5,484 nt of DNA. Source: Acidobacteriota bacterium (GTDB lineage Bacteria > Acidobacteriota > Vicinamibacteria > Marinacidobacterales > SMYC01). The notes beneath the pieces are model-generated. The model worked only from the letters and a program-made list of their open reading frames with translations. It searched no databases and was not told the origin of the DNA. This document shows positions 1-5,484 of this stretch, piece by piece. The position numbers and the translations under genes were made by a program. The stretch's first letter is position 1. Each line of letters begins with the position of its first letter. Location: assembly GCA_030598165.1 (NCBI GenBank), contig JAUVQL010000082.1:1-5484 (forward strand). Reading direction: 5' to 3'.

Positions 1-1527
1 AACGGCGCCGATGGAAGCCAAGAGGCAGATCCCTAGGAACGTCCCCGCGAAAGGAATGAAAAGGACGGGATCGATGAATAACGCGACAAGCTCTGCGGCC
101 AGGAACAACGTCGCGCCCGTGTTGCACCAGCGTGCCGCTAGACCGGTGGTGCCCAGTCCCCAAAGGAAAAGCAAGATCGCGCCAAGAAACGCAAGAACCG
201 TCCTCAGCGATGGGAGAGCCCGGCCGCGGTGAATTTCAACGCGGTCGATTCGAAGTCGTCCATCGTTCGTTGCGGCCGGAAATTCGATTCGGAGTCCCGA
301 GCGCCATCCGATGGGGGCCGGGGCAACGAGTCTCGTCTCCGTCCATGTATCGCCAAGGGCTGCTTCGACCTCGGAATCGCCCGCTCGAGCAAGGGGCAAG
401 ACTCCGGCACCCTGCTCATCCAATGAAGCCGTAATGGTGATGCGCCAGTTGGTTCCTCCTCCGAAATCTCCCAAATCGAGTTGGGAACCCCTCAAGGCGC
501 GCCGAAAAGTGACGCCCCTCTCGGCGTCGAAGGAAGCGAATCGCTCGACCAGAGTTGTCTCTCGGCCCGATCCCAAGTCGATGTCCAATTCGGGTCGAGC
601 CACGTAAGCAATGCTGAAGCCCGAAACGCCGACGATCACGAGAACCAAAGTCTTCCACTGGAGAACGATCTCTAGCCCTTGCCGAGCCGCCAAGCCTGTG
701 GCGAGGAACCATCGATGCAATAGCTCCACCAGAGAAGGAAAGAGCCGGGTCATGGCGAAAGCGACGAAGGTAAGGAGCAGGAGTGGGATGACGGCTACGG
801 CCATGTAGCCTCGCGCCCATGCATAGGCTACACCCATGAGACAGGCGACCATCAGGCCGTAATGGAATGCGCTGCGCGGGCGAAGCCCGACTTGAACAAG
901 GGTCCCAAAAAACAGGCAAAGCGTCAGGCCCGCGAGCACAACTTGTCGAAGAGACGGGAACCCCCAAACCAACGAGGAGCCTCGAGGCGACCAACGTGCC
1001 TCGTGAACCCGAACGCCCAAGGATCGTTCGTCGGAGGGTCCGGGTTTGAAGGTCTCCGAGCGCAAACAAACCCTAATATCGGAGCTCCACCATCCTCGTG
1101 CCTCGACGGGAATTTGGACGGTTTCAACGCGCCGGTGCGCTTCGAACCGTTGCGTCGTTCCCGGAGCTTCGAGAACCACCATTGGGCTCTTCTGACCTCT
1201 TGGACGGAAGCCGGCGATGTCGAGCTCTACCTGGCCCCGGCGTCAGGGTCCAAGGTCCGGAAAAGTGACGCAGCTTCTAGCCCGACTCCAACGGTAGTGG
1301 CCTTCGCCGTCGTGGAATCCCTCGACGAATGGCGCACTCCAAAACGCATTGCCGACCGGTACGACAAGAGGCCGGCTGACTTGATAGCCAAGGCTTACAG
1401 CAACGGCAGAGGATAAGAAGAGCCAAAGGAGCGCTTTACCCCCGCTTTGTTTTTGGGAGGTCTTCGTCTCTGAACGGACCGAATTAGCCGTTGCGGTTGA
1501 AGCTCCGGGTGGGTCTTCTTGAAGCAT
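1..1527 (-). pseudogene. Multi-pass membrane protein with two extracytoplasmic beta-rich domains, glycosyltransferase-like, split by an in-frame TGA; 3' end outside the window
   Basis: One minus-strand frame stays open from 1242 to the left edge (414 codons). The same frame continues upstream to an ATG at 1525-1527, interrupted only by a TGA at 1243-1245. Numbering from that ATG, a membrane helix (about 31-48) leads into a periplasmic-type beta-rich domain (about 49-188). Helices follow near 190-213, 218-235, 241-262 and 290-309, then a second similar domain (about 310-438) and at least three more helices (440-509). The SRP..VPVG / ARP..DIDLG entries, followed by an F-x(5-6)-G-x-x-[YF]-R-[WR] motif, resemble lumenal domains of bacterial GT39/Rgt-type membrane glycosyltransferases; this family call is inferred. 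Sense-like sequence on both sides of the TGA (FPDLGP before, RRGQVELDIAGFRP after) argues for one gene with a point nonsense mutation or a base error. The chosen ATG has AGGA 11 bases upstream; another ATG lies at 1552-1554. After the TGA the first ATG is at 1180-1182, inside the first domain, so a clean restart is unlikely. Confidence 0.72.
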
Positions 1528-1654
1528 TTGAGAACGGATCCTAGCACGTAGCATCGAGACCACTGAAGTGGCTGTCGCTTTGCTACCACCGAAACGGTCG
1601 GCCGTGCTACTCTCTATCCGGTTTCCGTTTGATCTCGCGTCGGGAGCGATTCGT
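1528..1654. promoter_or_regulatory. Divergent intergenic region with a small inverted repeat
   Basis: This stretch separates the minus-strand membrane protein (start 1527) from the plus-strand glycosyltransferase, if the latter starts at TTG 1655. It must hold at least one of the two divergent promoters. The clearest element is CCACTGAAGTGG at 1560-1571, with perfect 5-base arms around a 2-base centre, which could be a small operator or be chance. No convincing -35/-10 pair was found: TTGAGA at 1528-1533 and TAGCAT at 1549-1554 are only 15 bases apart. If the glycosyltransferase instead starts at GTG 1568, most of this region is coding and the gap shrinks to 40 bases. Confidence 0.3.
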
Positions 1655-1657
1655 TTG
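1642..1657 (+). promoter_or_regulatory. Candidate ribosome binding site for a TTG start of the glycosyltransferase
   Basis: GGGAG at 1642-1646 lies 8 bases before TTG 1655-1657, which is in frame with the glycosyltransferase. The longer GTG start at 1568 is preceded by GACCACTGAA, with no purine-rich site at the right distance. The 29 residues it would add contain no recognisable signal or domain. This favours TTG, although TTG starts are rarer. Confidence 0.45.
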
Positions 1658-3412
1658 GCAACAAAGCATAAAGAGTTCCCTCGTTGGCATCCTTCGGCCA
1701 GGCTCGGCAAGAACCTGGCATGGATTGCTTGGGTCAACGCCGTCGCATCACTTCTCACCAACGGTTATTACTGGAATTGGCTCGAGCCGGCGGTTTCCCG
1801 CAAGGCTCTCGTCGTTCTCAGCCTCGCTGTCGCAGTTACCGTCTCTGCTTGGATTAGATATGGAGTTCCTTCCTCCCGCGATGGTTGGGTGAAGTTGACG
1901 CGCCGTCTTGCGGTGCCCGCATTGATCCTCCTCATTTTGGTGGCAGCCTTTGGACTTCGTCTTTGGGGCATTACCTCCGGCCTTCCGCAAAGCTACGTCC
2001 CCGATGAGTACGACTATGTCCACTCCGCCCTAAAGATGTTGAAAACGGGGGATTTCAATCCAAGGTGGTGGTACTACCCGTCGCTTCAGCCTTACCTTTG
2101 CACGGCTACCTATCTTGCCGTCTTCCTTCAGAAGCTTCCGAGTGGCCAATGGGCAAACATCCACCAGGTCACGGAGGAGGACATGCTCTATTGGGGCCGC
2201 TTCTTAGGTGTCGTCGCCGGCACCTTGACGGTCCTCTTGACGTTCGTAGTGGGAAGACTCCTCTTCTCGACGAAAGTCGGCCTCCTGGCTGCTGCGTTGT
2301 TGGCCGTTTCTCCAGGTGCCGTAGAGCACTCTCAGTACAACAAGCCCGACGCCGTCTTGTATTTTGCCGTGGTGGTGAGCATCATCGTGACACTTGCCTA
2401 CCTCGATAAAGGAGGTCGCAAGTTTGCGTTCGCTTGTGGTATGGCCATCGGGCTTGCCACGGCAACGAAATATAACGGCGTGTTGTTGGCCGCACCTTTT
2501 TTGATGGCTGTGGTGATTCGGCACAGGAAGCGACTGTTCTCCGAGGCCGATATCTACTTGGGAGCCGTTGGTGCTGTACTGACCTTCGTCGTCATCAATC
2601 CCTATTTCCTTGCGGGTTTTCCAAAGTTCCTCGAGCACGTCTCCTTCGATATCTACAGTTATGGGTACCTTGGCCGACCCGGTGCCGAGGGAGAAAACAA
2701 CTGGTACGGCCACGCTGTTTATACGGCTCGATATGGTGCGGGTCTCTGGGTGTCCTTGTTCGCGGTTGCGGGTCTCGCTGTCGCTTTGTATCGACCTAGC
2801 GGACGCTTGGCCGTTTTTTTAACCTTTCCTATCCTTTTTTACGCTCACTACAGCGCTCAGCGCATCAACTGGGCAGGTAACCTCATTGCTGTCTATCCCT
2901 TCCTTGCGATTCTGGCCGCCTACGCCGTCCATGAGTTATTGGCTTGGGTCTTCTCACATAGACCAGCGAAGCGCTACCTCACCTTCGAGCCCTTTGCCGC
3001 AGTAGCTATGCTCATGGTCTTGGTTTGGACTCCCTTGAAAACGTCCATTCTGTACAACACCCGGTTGACACTTCCCGATACCGGCAACGTCGCGCGTGAG
3101 TGGCTCGATGGAGCTTTTCCTCCGGGGACTCATTTTGCGGTCGAGCGACACGCACCGGTTCCAAATCGGAAGAAGTACAAGGTGATGCAGGAGGCGCGGA
3201 TTATTCGAAAAGCACTCAGGAGCTACCGAGAGCTCGGCGTCGAGTATATGGTGGTCTCCTCACAAGTATACGAGCGTTTTGGGCCGGAGCATCGCATCAG
3301 CAAGGCGTATGAGCGGGTGTTTGGAGCCTGCCCGTTGGTCAAGGAGTTCGAGCCCGTCGAAGGGGAATTGCAGGGACCCACGATCCGAGTGCTCAAAGTG
3401 CCTCCTGGCTAG
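1655..3412 (+). CDS. GT39/PMT-like polytopic membrane glycosyltransferase (GT-C fold)
   Basis: Likely moves a sugar from a polyprenyl-phosphate donor to an envelope acceptor on the outer face of the inner membrane; donor and acceptor are unknown. The frame opens at GTG 1568 (614 codons). I prefer TTG 1655 (585 residues) because GGGAG at 1642-1646 sits 8 bases upstream; GTG 1889 is a third option. Numbering from 1568: a hydrophobic segment at 80-96, a helix at 112-132, then the first external loop with PDEYD at 145-149. Its acidic pair is where GT39/ArnT-type enzymes keep the catalytic Asp. GDFNP (161-165) and YPSLQPYL (170-177) follow, as is usual in this family. YNKPDAVL (257-264), ATKYNG (299-304) and NNWYGH (377-382) lie between further helices up to about 460. 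A soluble tail (about 500-614) ends in GPTIRVLKV, also typical. It is transcribed away from the broken membrane protein, and its TAG stop is 11 bases from the convergent hotdog gene. Family call is strong, specificity unknown, start uncertain. Confidence 0.9.
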   Translation: MATKHKEFPRWHPSARLGKNLAWIAWVNAVASLLTNGYYWNWLEPAVSRKALVVLSLAVAVTVSAWIRYGVPSSRDGWVKLTRRLAVPALILLILVAAFGLRLWGITSGLPQSYVPDEYDYVHSALKMLKTGDFNPRWWYYPSLQPYLCTATYLAVFLQKLPSGQWANIHQVTEEDMLYWGRFLGVVAGTLTVLLTFVVGRLLFSTKVGLLAAALLAVSPGAVEHSQYNKPDAVLYFAVVVSIIVTLAYLDKGGRKFAFACGMAIGLATATKYNGVLLAAPFLMAVVIRHRKRLFSEADIYLGAVGAVLTFVVINPYFLAGFPKFLEHVSFDIYSYGYLGRPGAEGENNWYGHAVYTARYGAGLWVSLFAVAGLAVALYRPSGRLAVFLTFPILFYAHYSAQRINWAGNLIAVYPFLAILAAYAVHELLAWVFSHRPAKRYLTFEPFAAVAMLMVLVWTPLKTSILYNTRLTLPDTGNVAREWLDGAFPPGTHFAVERHAPVPNRKKYKVMQEARIIRKALRSYRELGVEYMVVSSQVYERFGPEHRISKAYERVFGACPLVKEFEPVEGELQGPTIRVLKVPPG

Positions 3413-3423
3413 CTTGGCCGAGC

Positions 3424-3852
3424 TCAGAGCGCGAATCCCATGACGCCTTCGGCGACGAGGTCATCGCCAAGGAATGCACTCATCTTGAGGCTTCCGAGAC
3501 GGCCGCGCATCTTCCGGACCTCACCTACGATCTGTAAGGAAGATCCCGCGGGAACCCTCTTGTCGAACCGGATGTCGTCGATCGATCGAAAGAGGATGGT
3601 CCTGCCTCGGTTCTCCTCGGGAAAGAGCACCAAGACGGCGCCCACTTGTGCCATGGCTTCGGTCAAAATGGTGGGCGGGAGGTAGGGCATTCCGGCATCG
3701 TCTCTGAGGAGAAAGGTGTCAGTGTCTCCTACGCGGACCACACCGATGATCTTTTCTCCTAGTATGATCTCGTGGACCTCGTCGACGAATAGGAACGGGT
3801 CTCGATGAGGAAGGATCTTTTCGATCTCTCTACGGTCGAGGACCGGGCTCAC
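3424..3852 (-). CDS. FabZ-like hotdog-fold protein, 3-hydroxyacyl-ACP dehydratase family, altered active site
   Basis: The 142 residues match FabZ-type hotdog dehydratases in length and layout. Visible landmarks are ILPHRDPF (13-20) with FVDEV just after, a central TEAMAQ (64-69) carrying the Glu (E65) that pairs with the catalytic His in FabZ, and a C-terminal beta strand set. FabZ has a GHFPGHP-type loop with the His 14 residues before that Glu. Here the loop reads LRDDAGMPYLPP, and an ungapped alignment puts D51 at the His position while keeping G54, P56 and P59. A classical dehydratase mechanism is therefore doubtful. It may act on an unusual acyl substrate, as in the ApeP-type branch, or be a binding/structural subunit. 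The GTG start overlaps the TGA of the upstream methyltransferase gene as GTGA, with a strong AGGGAGG site 4 bases before it, so the two are translationally coupled. Fold assignment is good, activity uncertain. Confidence 0.85.
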   Translation of the reverse strand: MSPVLDRREIEKILPHRDPFLFVDEVHEIILGEKIIGVVRVGDTDTFLLRDDAGMPYLPPTILTEAMAQVGAVLVLFPEENRGRTILFRSIDDIRFDKRVPAGSSLQIVGEVRKMRGRLGSLKMSAFLGDDLVAEGVMGFAL

Positions 3853-4520
3853 GGTTCCTCCCTTTTTGCTTCGGTGCCATCCCGTAGATCGAAAACGAGG
3901 AAGTACTGGTAGGGAAGGAAGGTATGTTCCTCGGCAAGCTTGAAGCCTACAGCTTCGGCCTCTGCAACGAGACGTTCCCTGGGCACACGATAGCGACGGG
4001 TGGGGCCGACGGGATCCTCTTTGTCACTATAGAAGTCGATAATGGCCAAGCGACCGTCAGATTTCAACACCTTCTTGATATTCGACAGCAGCGCCTTGGG
4101 CGATCGAAGCTCGTGGTAGACATCGACGAGAAGCGCTAGGTCGACGGTGCTTGCGCCGAGGCGGGTGTCATTCTCCTGGGAAAGGACCGTTGTGACGTTA
4201 ACGAGACCGATCTCCCCCACCTTGCGTTCGACGAATGCCAGCATCTCCTGCTGGATGTCCACTGCAAACAGACGGCCGTCCGGACCGGTTGCCTTGGACA
4301 GGAACGGCACAAAATAGCCGGAGCCCGTTCCGATATCAGCGATATTCGAGCCGGATTCGATTTGAAGAGCCTCGACCACTTGAATCGGCTTTTGCCAATC
4401 GTCTCGGCTCTCCCTCTCTAAAGCGTCGATGTCCCGGGGGCTTCTGAGACGAGAGTTCTGGGCCGAGGCCAAAGCGCTCGCCCAGATGAGCACAGCAAAT
4501 ATGAGCAGAGATAATCTCAC
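3849..4520 (-). CDS. Class I SAM-dependent methyltransferase with N-terminal signal peptide
   Basis: Transfers a methyl group from S-adenosylmethionine to an unidentified acceptor. Of 223 residues, the first 20 are a typical Sec signal peptide: Arg at position 2, a hydrophobic core, and LASA before Q21 as a likely signal peptidase I site. A lead-in, DDWQKPIQVVEAL (40-52), precedes motif I ADIGTGSGYF (61-70). The acidic end of strand 2, VDIQ, includes D88, expected to bind the SAM ribose. LLVDVYHEL (130-138) is the motif IV region, and GRLAIIDF (156-163) is the following core strand. The closing FLPYQYFLVF is also usual in this group. The GTG start is backed by GGGAAG 5 bases upstream and by the intact signal peptide. 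It is the first gene of an operon with the hotdog protein. A SAM enzyme with an export signal is odd because SAM is cytoplasmic; similar signal-bearing methyltransferases occur in Acidobacteriota-like genomes (recalled, not checked). Confidence 0.9.
   Translation of the reverse strand: MRLSLLIFAVLIWASALASAQNSRLRSPRDIDALERESRDDWQKPIQVVEALQIESGSNIADIGTGSGYFVPFLSKATGPDGRLFAVDIQQEMLAFVERKVGEIGLVNVTTVLSQENDTRLGASTVDLALLVDVYHELRSPKALLSNIKKVLKSDGRLAIIDFYSDKEDPVGPTRRYRVPRERLVAEAEAVGFKLAEEHTFLPYQYFLVFDLRDGTEAKREEP
3857..3863 (-). promoter_or_regulatory. Strong Shine-Dalgarno site of the hotdog gene
   Basis: On the minus strand AGGGAGG, inside the last codons of the methyltransferase gene, is followed by AACC and the GTG start at 3850-3852. 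It fixes the non-ATG start and supports coupled translation across the 4-base GTGA overlap. Confidence 0.7.
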
Positions 4521-4525
4521 CGGCG

Positions 4526-4531
4526 CTTCCC
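4526..4531 (-). promoter_or_regulatory. Shine-Dalgarno site of the methyltransferase
   Basis: Minus-strand GGGAAG followed by CGCCG and GTG at 4518-4520, a 5-base spacing. It supports the GTG start that preserves the whole signal peptide. Confidence 0.55.
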
Positions 4532-4541
4532 GGACTTCACT

Positions 4542-4570
4542 ATAACACAGGCGCCGAGCGACGCACTCAA
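4542..4570 (-). promoter_or_regulatory. Candidate sigma-70-type promoter of the methyltransferase/hotdog operon
   Basis: On the minus strand TTGAGT (4565-4570) and TGTTAT (4542-4547) are separated by 17 bases, each matching 4 of 6 consensus positions. Transcription would begin near 4535, giving a leader of about 15 bases that still contains the Shine-Dalgarno site. An alternative -10, TATAGT, sits three bases further downstream. The promoter would directly abut the inverted repeat that begins at 4572. Confidence 0.35.
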
Positions 4571-4571
4571 A

Positions 4572-4622
4572 GGGGTCAGGCCTCTCGCCGCGGGCTTGCC
4601 TTTGGCCGTGACGCCTGACCCC
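4572..4622. repeat. REP-like inverted repeat with GGGGTCAGGC arms
   Basis: A perfect 10-base inverted repeat: GGGGTCAGGC at 4572-4581 and GCCTGACCCC at 4613-4622, enclosing a 31-base GC-rich loop. The form, a short arm starting in a G run after A-rich bases and lying between genes, resembles REP-type palindromes scattered by REP-associated tyrosine transposases; this is from memory of the motif and unverified. No transposase lies in the window. It could also fold as a transcript hairpin, but no T-run follows it on either strand, so it does not look like a standard intrinsic terminator. Confidence 0.6.
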
Positions 4623-4961
4623 CCAACTTCAACGCGTCAGTCGACGGGCTGTTGGAGGAGCTCGGTGTCATCAGACTCAACGGGGACCCGAATCTCTTGA
4701 AGAGCTCTTTCGCTATTTGAATGAGTCAAGCTCCACGTTGAGGTCAAGCGGTCAGACGTCGACCTTGACGTTACCGATTGACCTACTTGCAGTTAATCTC
4801 CCATTTATTCAACAACTTGTGGACAATCAGCGTCTAACTCGGTTGTTATCCCCGTTTCTGCACTACTGGAACCGACTCGGGCTGCGCTATTAATGGATGG
4901 CATGCCAGGATATCCGTTGGGCAGAGTGTCGTCTTTCCTCGAGCGAGGCTCCCCTGCAACC

Positions 4962-4966
4962 AGGTG
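4962..4966 (+). promoter_or_regulatory. Shine-Dalgarno site of the aminotransferase
   Basis: AGGTG followed by AAAAAC and the ATG at 4973-4975, a 6-base spacing. An in-frame GTG at 4964 is part of this site and would have no site of its own, so ATG 4973 is preferred. Confidence 0.6.
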
Positions 4967-4972
4967 AAAAAC

Positions 4973-5484
4973 ATGAATCTTAGAACACCAGGTCCAATAC
5001 CTTGTCGACCAGAAATCCTCGAAGCCGTCAGCCGACAGATGGTGAGCCATCGTGGGCCCCGAACAGCAGAGCTCCATCGGAACATCGTGCAAGGGCTCCA
5101 AGCCTTCTTGGGGTCGGAGCGGGATTTCTTTTTGCTAACCGCTTCCGGCTCTGGGGGGCTGGAGGCGGCGGTGGTCAACACCTTGTCACCGGGTAATCGT
5201 GTTCTCGGTGTCAGTGCCGGGGCTTTTGGCAACCGCTTTCGTTCCATCGCCGAGACCTATGGGGCTGATGTCATCCGCCGCGATTTCGAGTGGGGGCGCG
5301 CCGCCGACCCCGGAAAGATCCGGGAGGCCTTTCGGTCCAACAAGGGCTTGCGGGCGGTGCTCCTCACCCACAACGAGACGTCGACAGGAGTGACGCATCC
5401 TCTTGCCGAGATTTGCGAGACGGTTCGAAACGAGAGCGACGCCCTCATCCTCGTCGATGCAGTTTCGAGTCTCGGTGGAATCGA
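4973..5484 (+). CDS. Class V PLP-dependent aminotransferase, alanine/serine-glyoxylate type (N-terminal part)
   Basis: A cytoplasmic pyridoxal-phosphate enzyme moving an amino group, probably from serine or alanine to glyoxylate or pyruvate. The window holds 170 codons and two bases of a family usually 350-400 residues long. Visible family signatures are TPGP (5-8) at the N-terminus, HRGP (26-29), the PLP-phosphate loop TASGSGGLEAAVVN (56-69), SAGAFGNRF (81-89), THNETSTGV (132-140) and VDAVSSLGG (161-169), where D162 is expected to pair with the PLP ring nitrogen. The Schiff-base lysine is expected a few dozen residues further on, beyond the right edge, so catalytic completeness cannot be judged. 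Close relatives are variously named serine-pyruvate aminotransferase, alanine-glyoxylate aminotransferase, PucG or 'soluble hydrogenase 42 kDa subunit'; substrate is not decidable here. It is transcribed rightward, away from the methyltransferase operon, and may head a unit continuing outside the window. Confidence 0.92.
   Translation, partial: MNLRTPGPIPCRPEILEAVSRQMVSHRGPRTAELHRNIVQGLQAFLGSERDFFLLTASGSGGLEAAVVNTLSPGNRVLGVSAGAFGNRFRSIAETYGADVIRRDFEWGRAADPGKIREAFRSNKGLRAVLLTHNETSTGVTHPLAEICETVRNESDALILVDAVSSLGGI

Larger units (their letters stand above)
4521..4972. other. 452-base gene-free interval between divergent genes
   Basis: It holds the operon promoter candidate, the REP-like repeat and a bulged hairpin at 4743-4769 (GTCAA-gc-GGTC, 7-base loop, GACC-TTGAC). 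Roughly 4740-4860 is visibly richer in A and T than the flanking genes. One plus-strand frame is open from 4612 to a TAA at 4891-4893 (93 codons), but it has no ATG and no recognisable motif, so I do not call it a gene. The promoter of the rightward aminotransferase should lie in the last 200 bases, yet no convincing -35/-10 pair is visible. Confidence 0.6.

Noticed and set aside
416..1069. 217-codon ATG-to-stop minus-strand frame
   Set aside because: Its product is Arg/Ser/Gly-rich without domains, and it overlaps a different minus-strand frame that encodes clear membrane helices and beta-domain motifs; it is an antisense-type shadow.
1243..1245. TGA as selenocysteine or as a reassigned codon
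   Set aside because: The surrounding loop is not a redox motif, and TGA is used as the stop of both complete minus-strand genes, including one in a GTGA overlap.
862..1416. 184-codon plus-strand frame opposite the membrane protein
   Set aside because: Composition is shadow-like (charged, Pro/Arg-rich), with no motif or ribosome site, while the opposite strand has coherent hydrophobic segments.
1528..1761. Longer N-terminus for the minus-strand membrane protein, up to an ATG at 1759-1761
   Set aside because: The added residues carry no signal or domain and would overlap the start of the divergent glycosyltransferase, whose codon pattern there looks genuine; ATG 1527 sits just before the first membrane helix.
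3411..3424. AGCTTGGCCGAGCT near-palindrome between the convergent genes as an intrinsic terminator
   Set aside because: The stem is short with a wobble pair, there is no real loop and no T-run on either strand; it may be chance at the 11-base convergent junction.
4846..5247. 133-codon minus-strand frame opposite the aminotransferase start
   Set aside because: The plus strand in this span encodes unmistakable class V aminotransferase motifs; the minus frame is a shadow.
1..5484. CRISPR arrays, tRNA or rRNA genes, phage or transposase genes
   Set aside because: No regularly spaced repeats, cloverleaf-like conserved tRNA blocks, rRNA signatures or transposase/integrase motifs were seen on either strand.

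Overview
The window reads as bacterial chromosomal DNA of moderately high GC. It is a patchwork of short transcription units on both strands. GTG and possibly TTG starts are common, and Shine-Dalgarno-like sites precede most genes. A secreted SAM-methyltransferase, polyprenyl-sugar type membrane glycosyltransferases and a GGGGTCAGGC inverted repeat together suggest an environmental Gram-negative lineage (Acidobacteriota-, Chloroflexota- or deltaproteobacteria-like). This placement is only an inference; no taxonomic marker gene is present.

Layout. (1) 1-1527, minus strand: a large multi-pass membrane protein running off the left edge. It has two extracytoplasmic beta-rich domains alternating with membrane helices, and its frame is broken by one in-frame TGA at 1243-1245. 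(2) 1528-1654: divergent intergenic region with a small inverted repeat. (3) About 1655 (or 1568) to 3412, plus strand: an integral-membrane GT-C glycosyltransferase of the GT39/PMT-like type. (4) 3424-3852 and 3849-4520, minus strand: a two-gene operon with a 4-base GTGA overlap. The promoter-proximal gene is a class I SAM-dependent methyltransferase with a signal peptide. The second is a FabZ-like hotdog protein in which the catalytic histidine position holds aspartate. (5) 4521-4972: a gene-free stretch with a candidate promoter for the operon, a REP-like inverted repeat and a bulged hairpin. (6) 4973 to the right edge, plus strand: the N-terminal 170 residues of a class V PLP aminotransferase of the alanine/serine-glyoxylate type.

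How the genes fit together. The two divergent membrane proteins at the left look like parts of an envelope-glycan or lipid-linked sugar locus, though the left one appears disrupted here. The methyltransferase/hotdog pair is translationally coupled and presumably serves one process, but its substrate cannot be read from sequence. The aminotransferase is probably an independent unit in amino-acid/glyoxylate metabolism. I do not see a coherent new defence, mobile or biosynthetic system. The most unusual items are the nonsense-split duplicated-domain membrane protein, the His-to-Asp hotdog protein and the exported methyltransferase it is coupled to.
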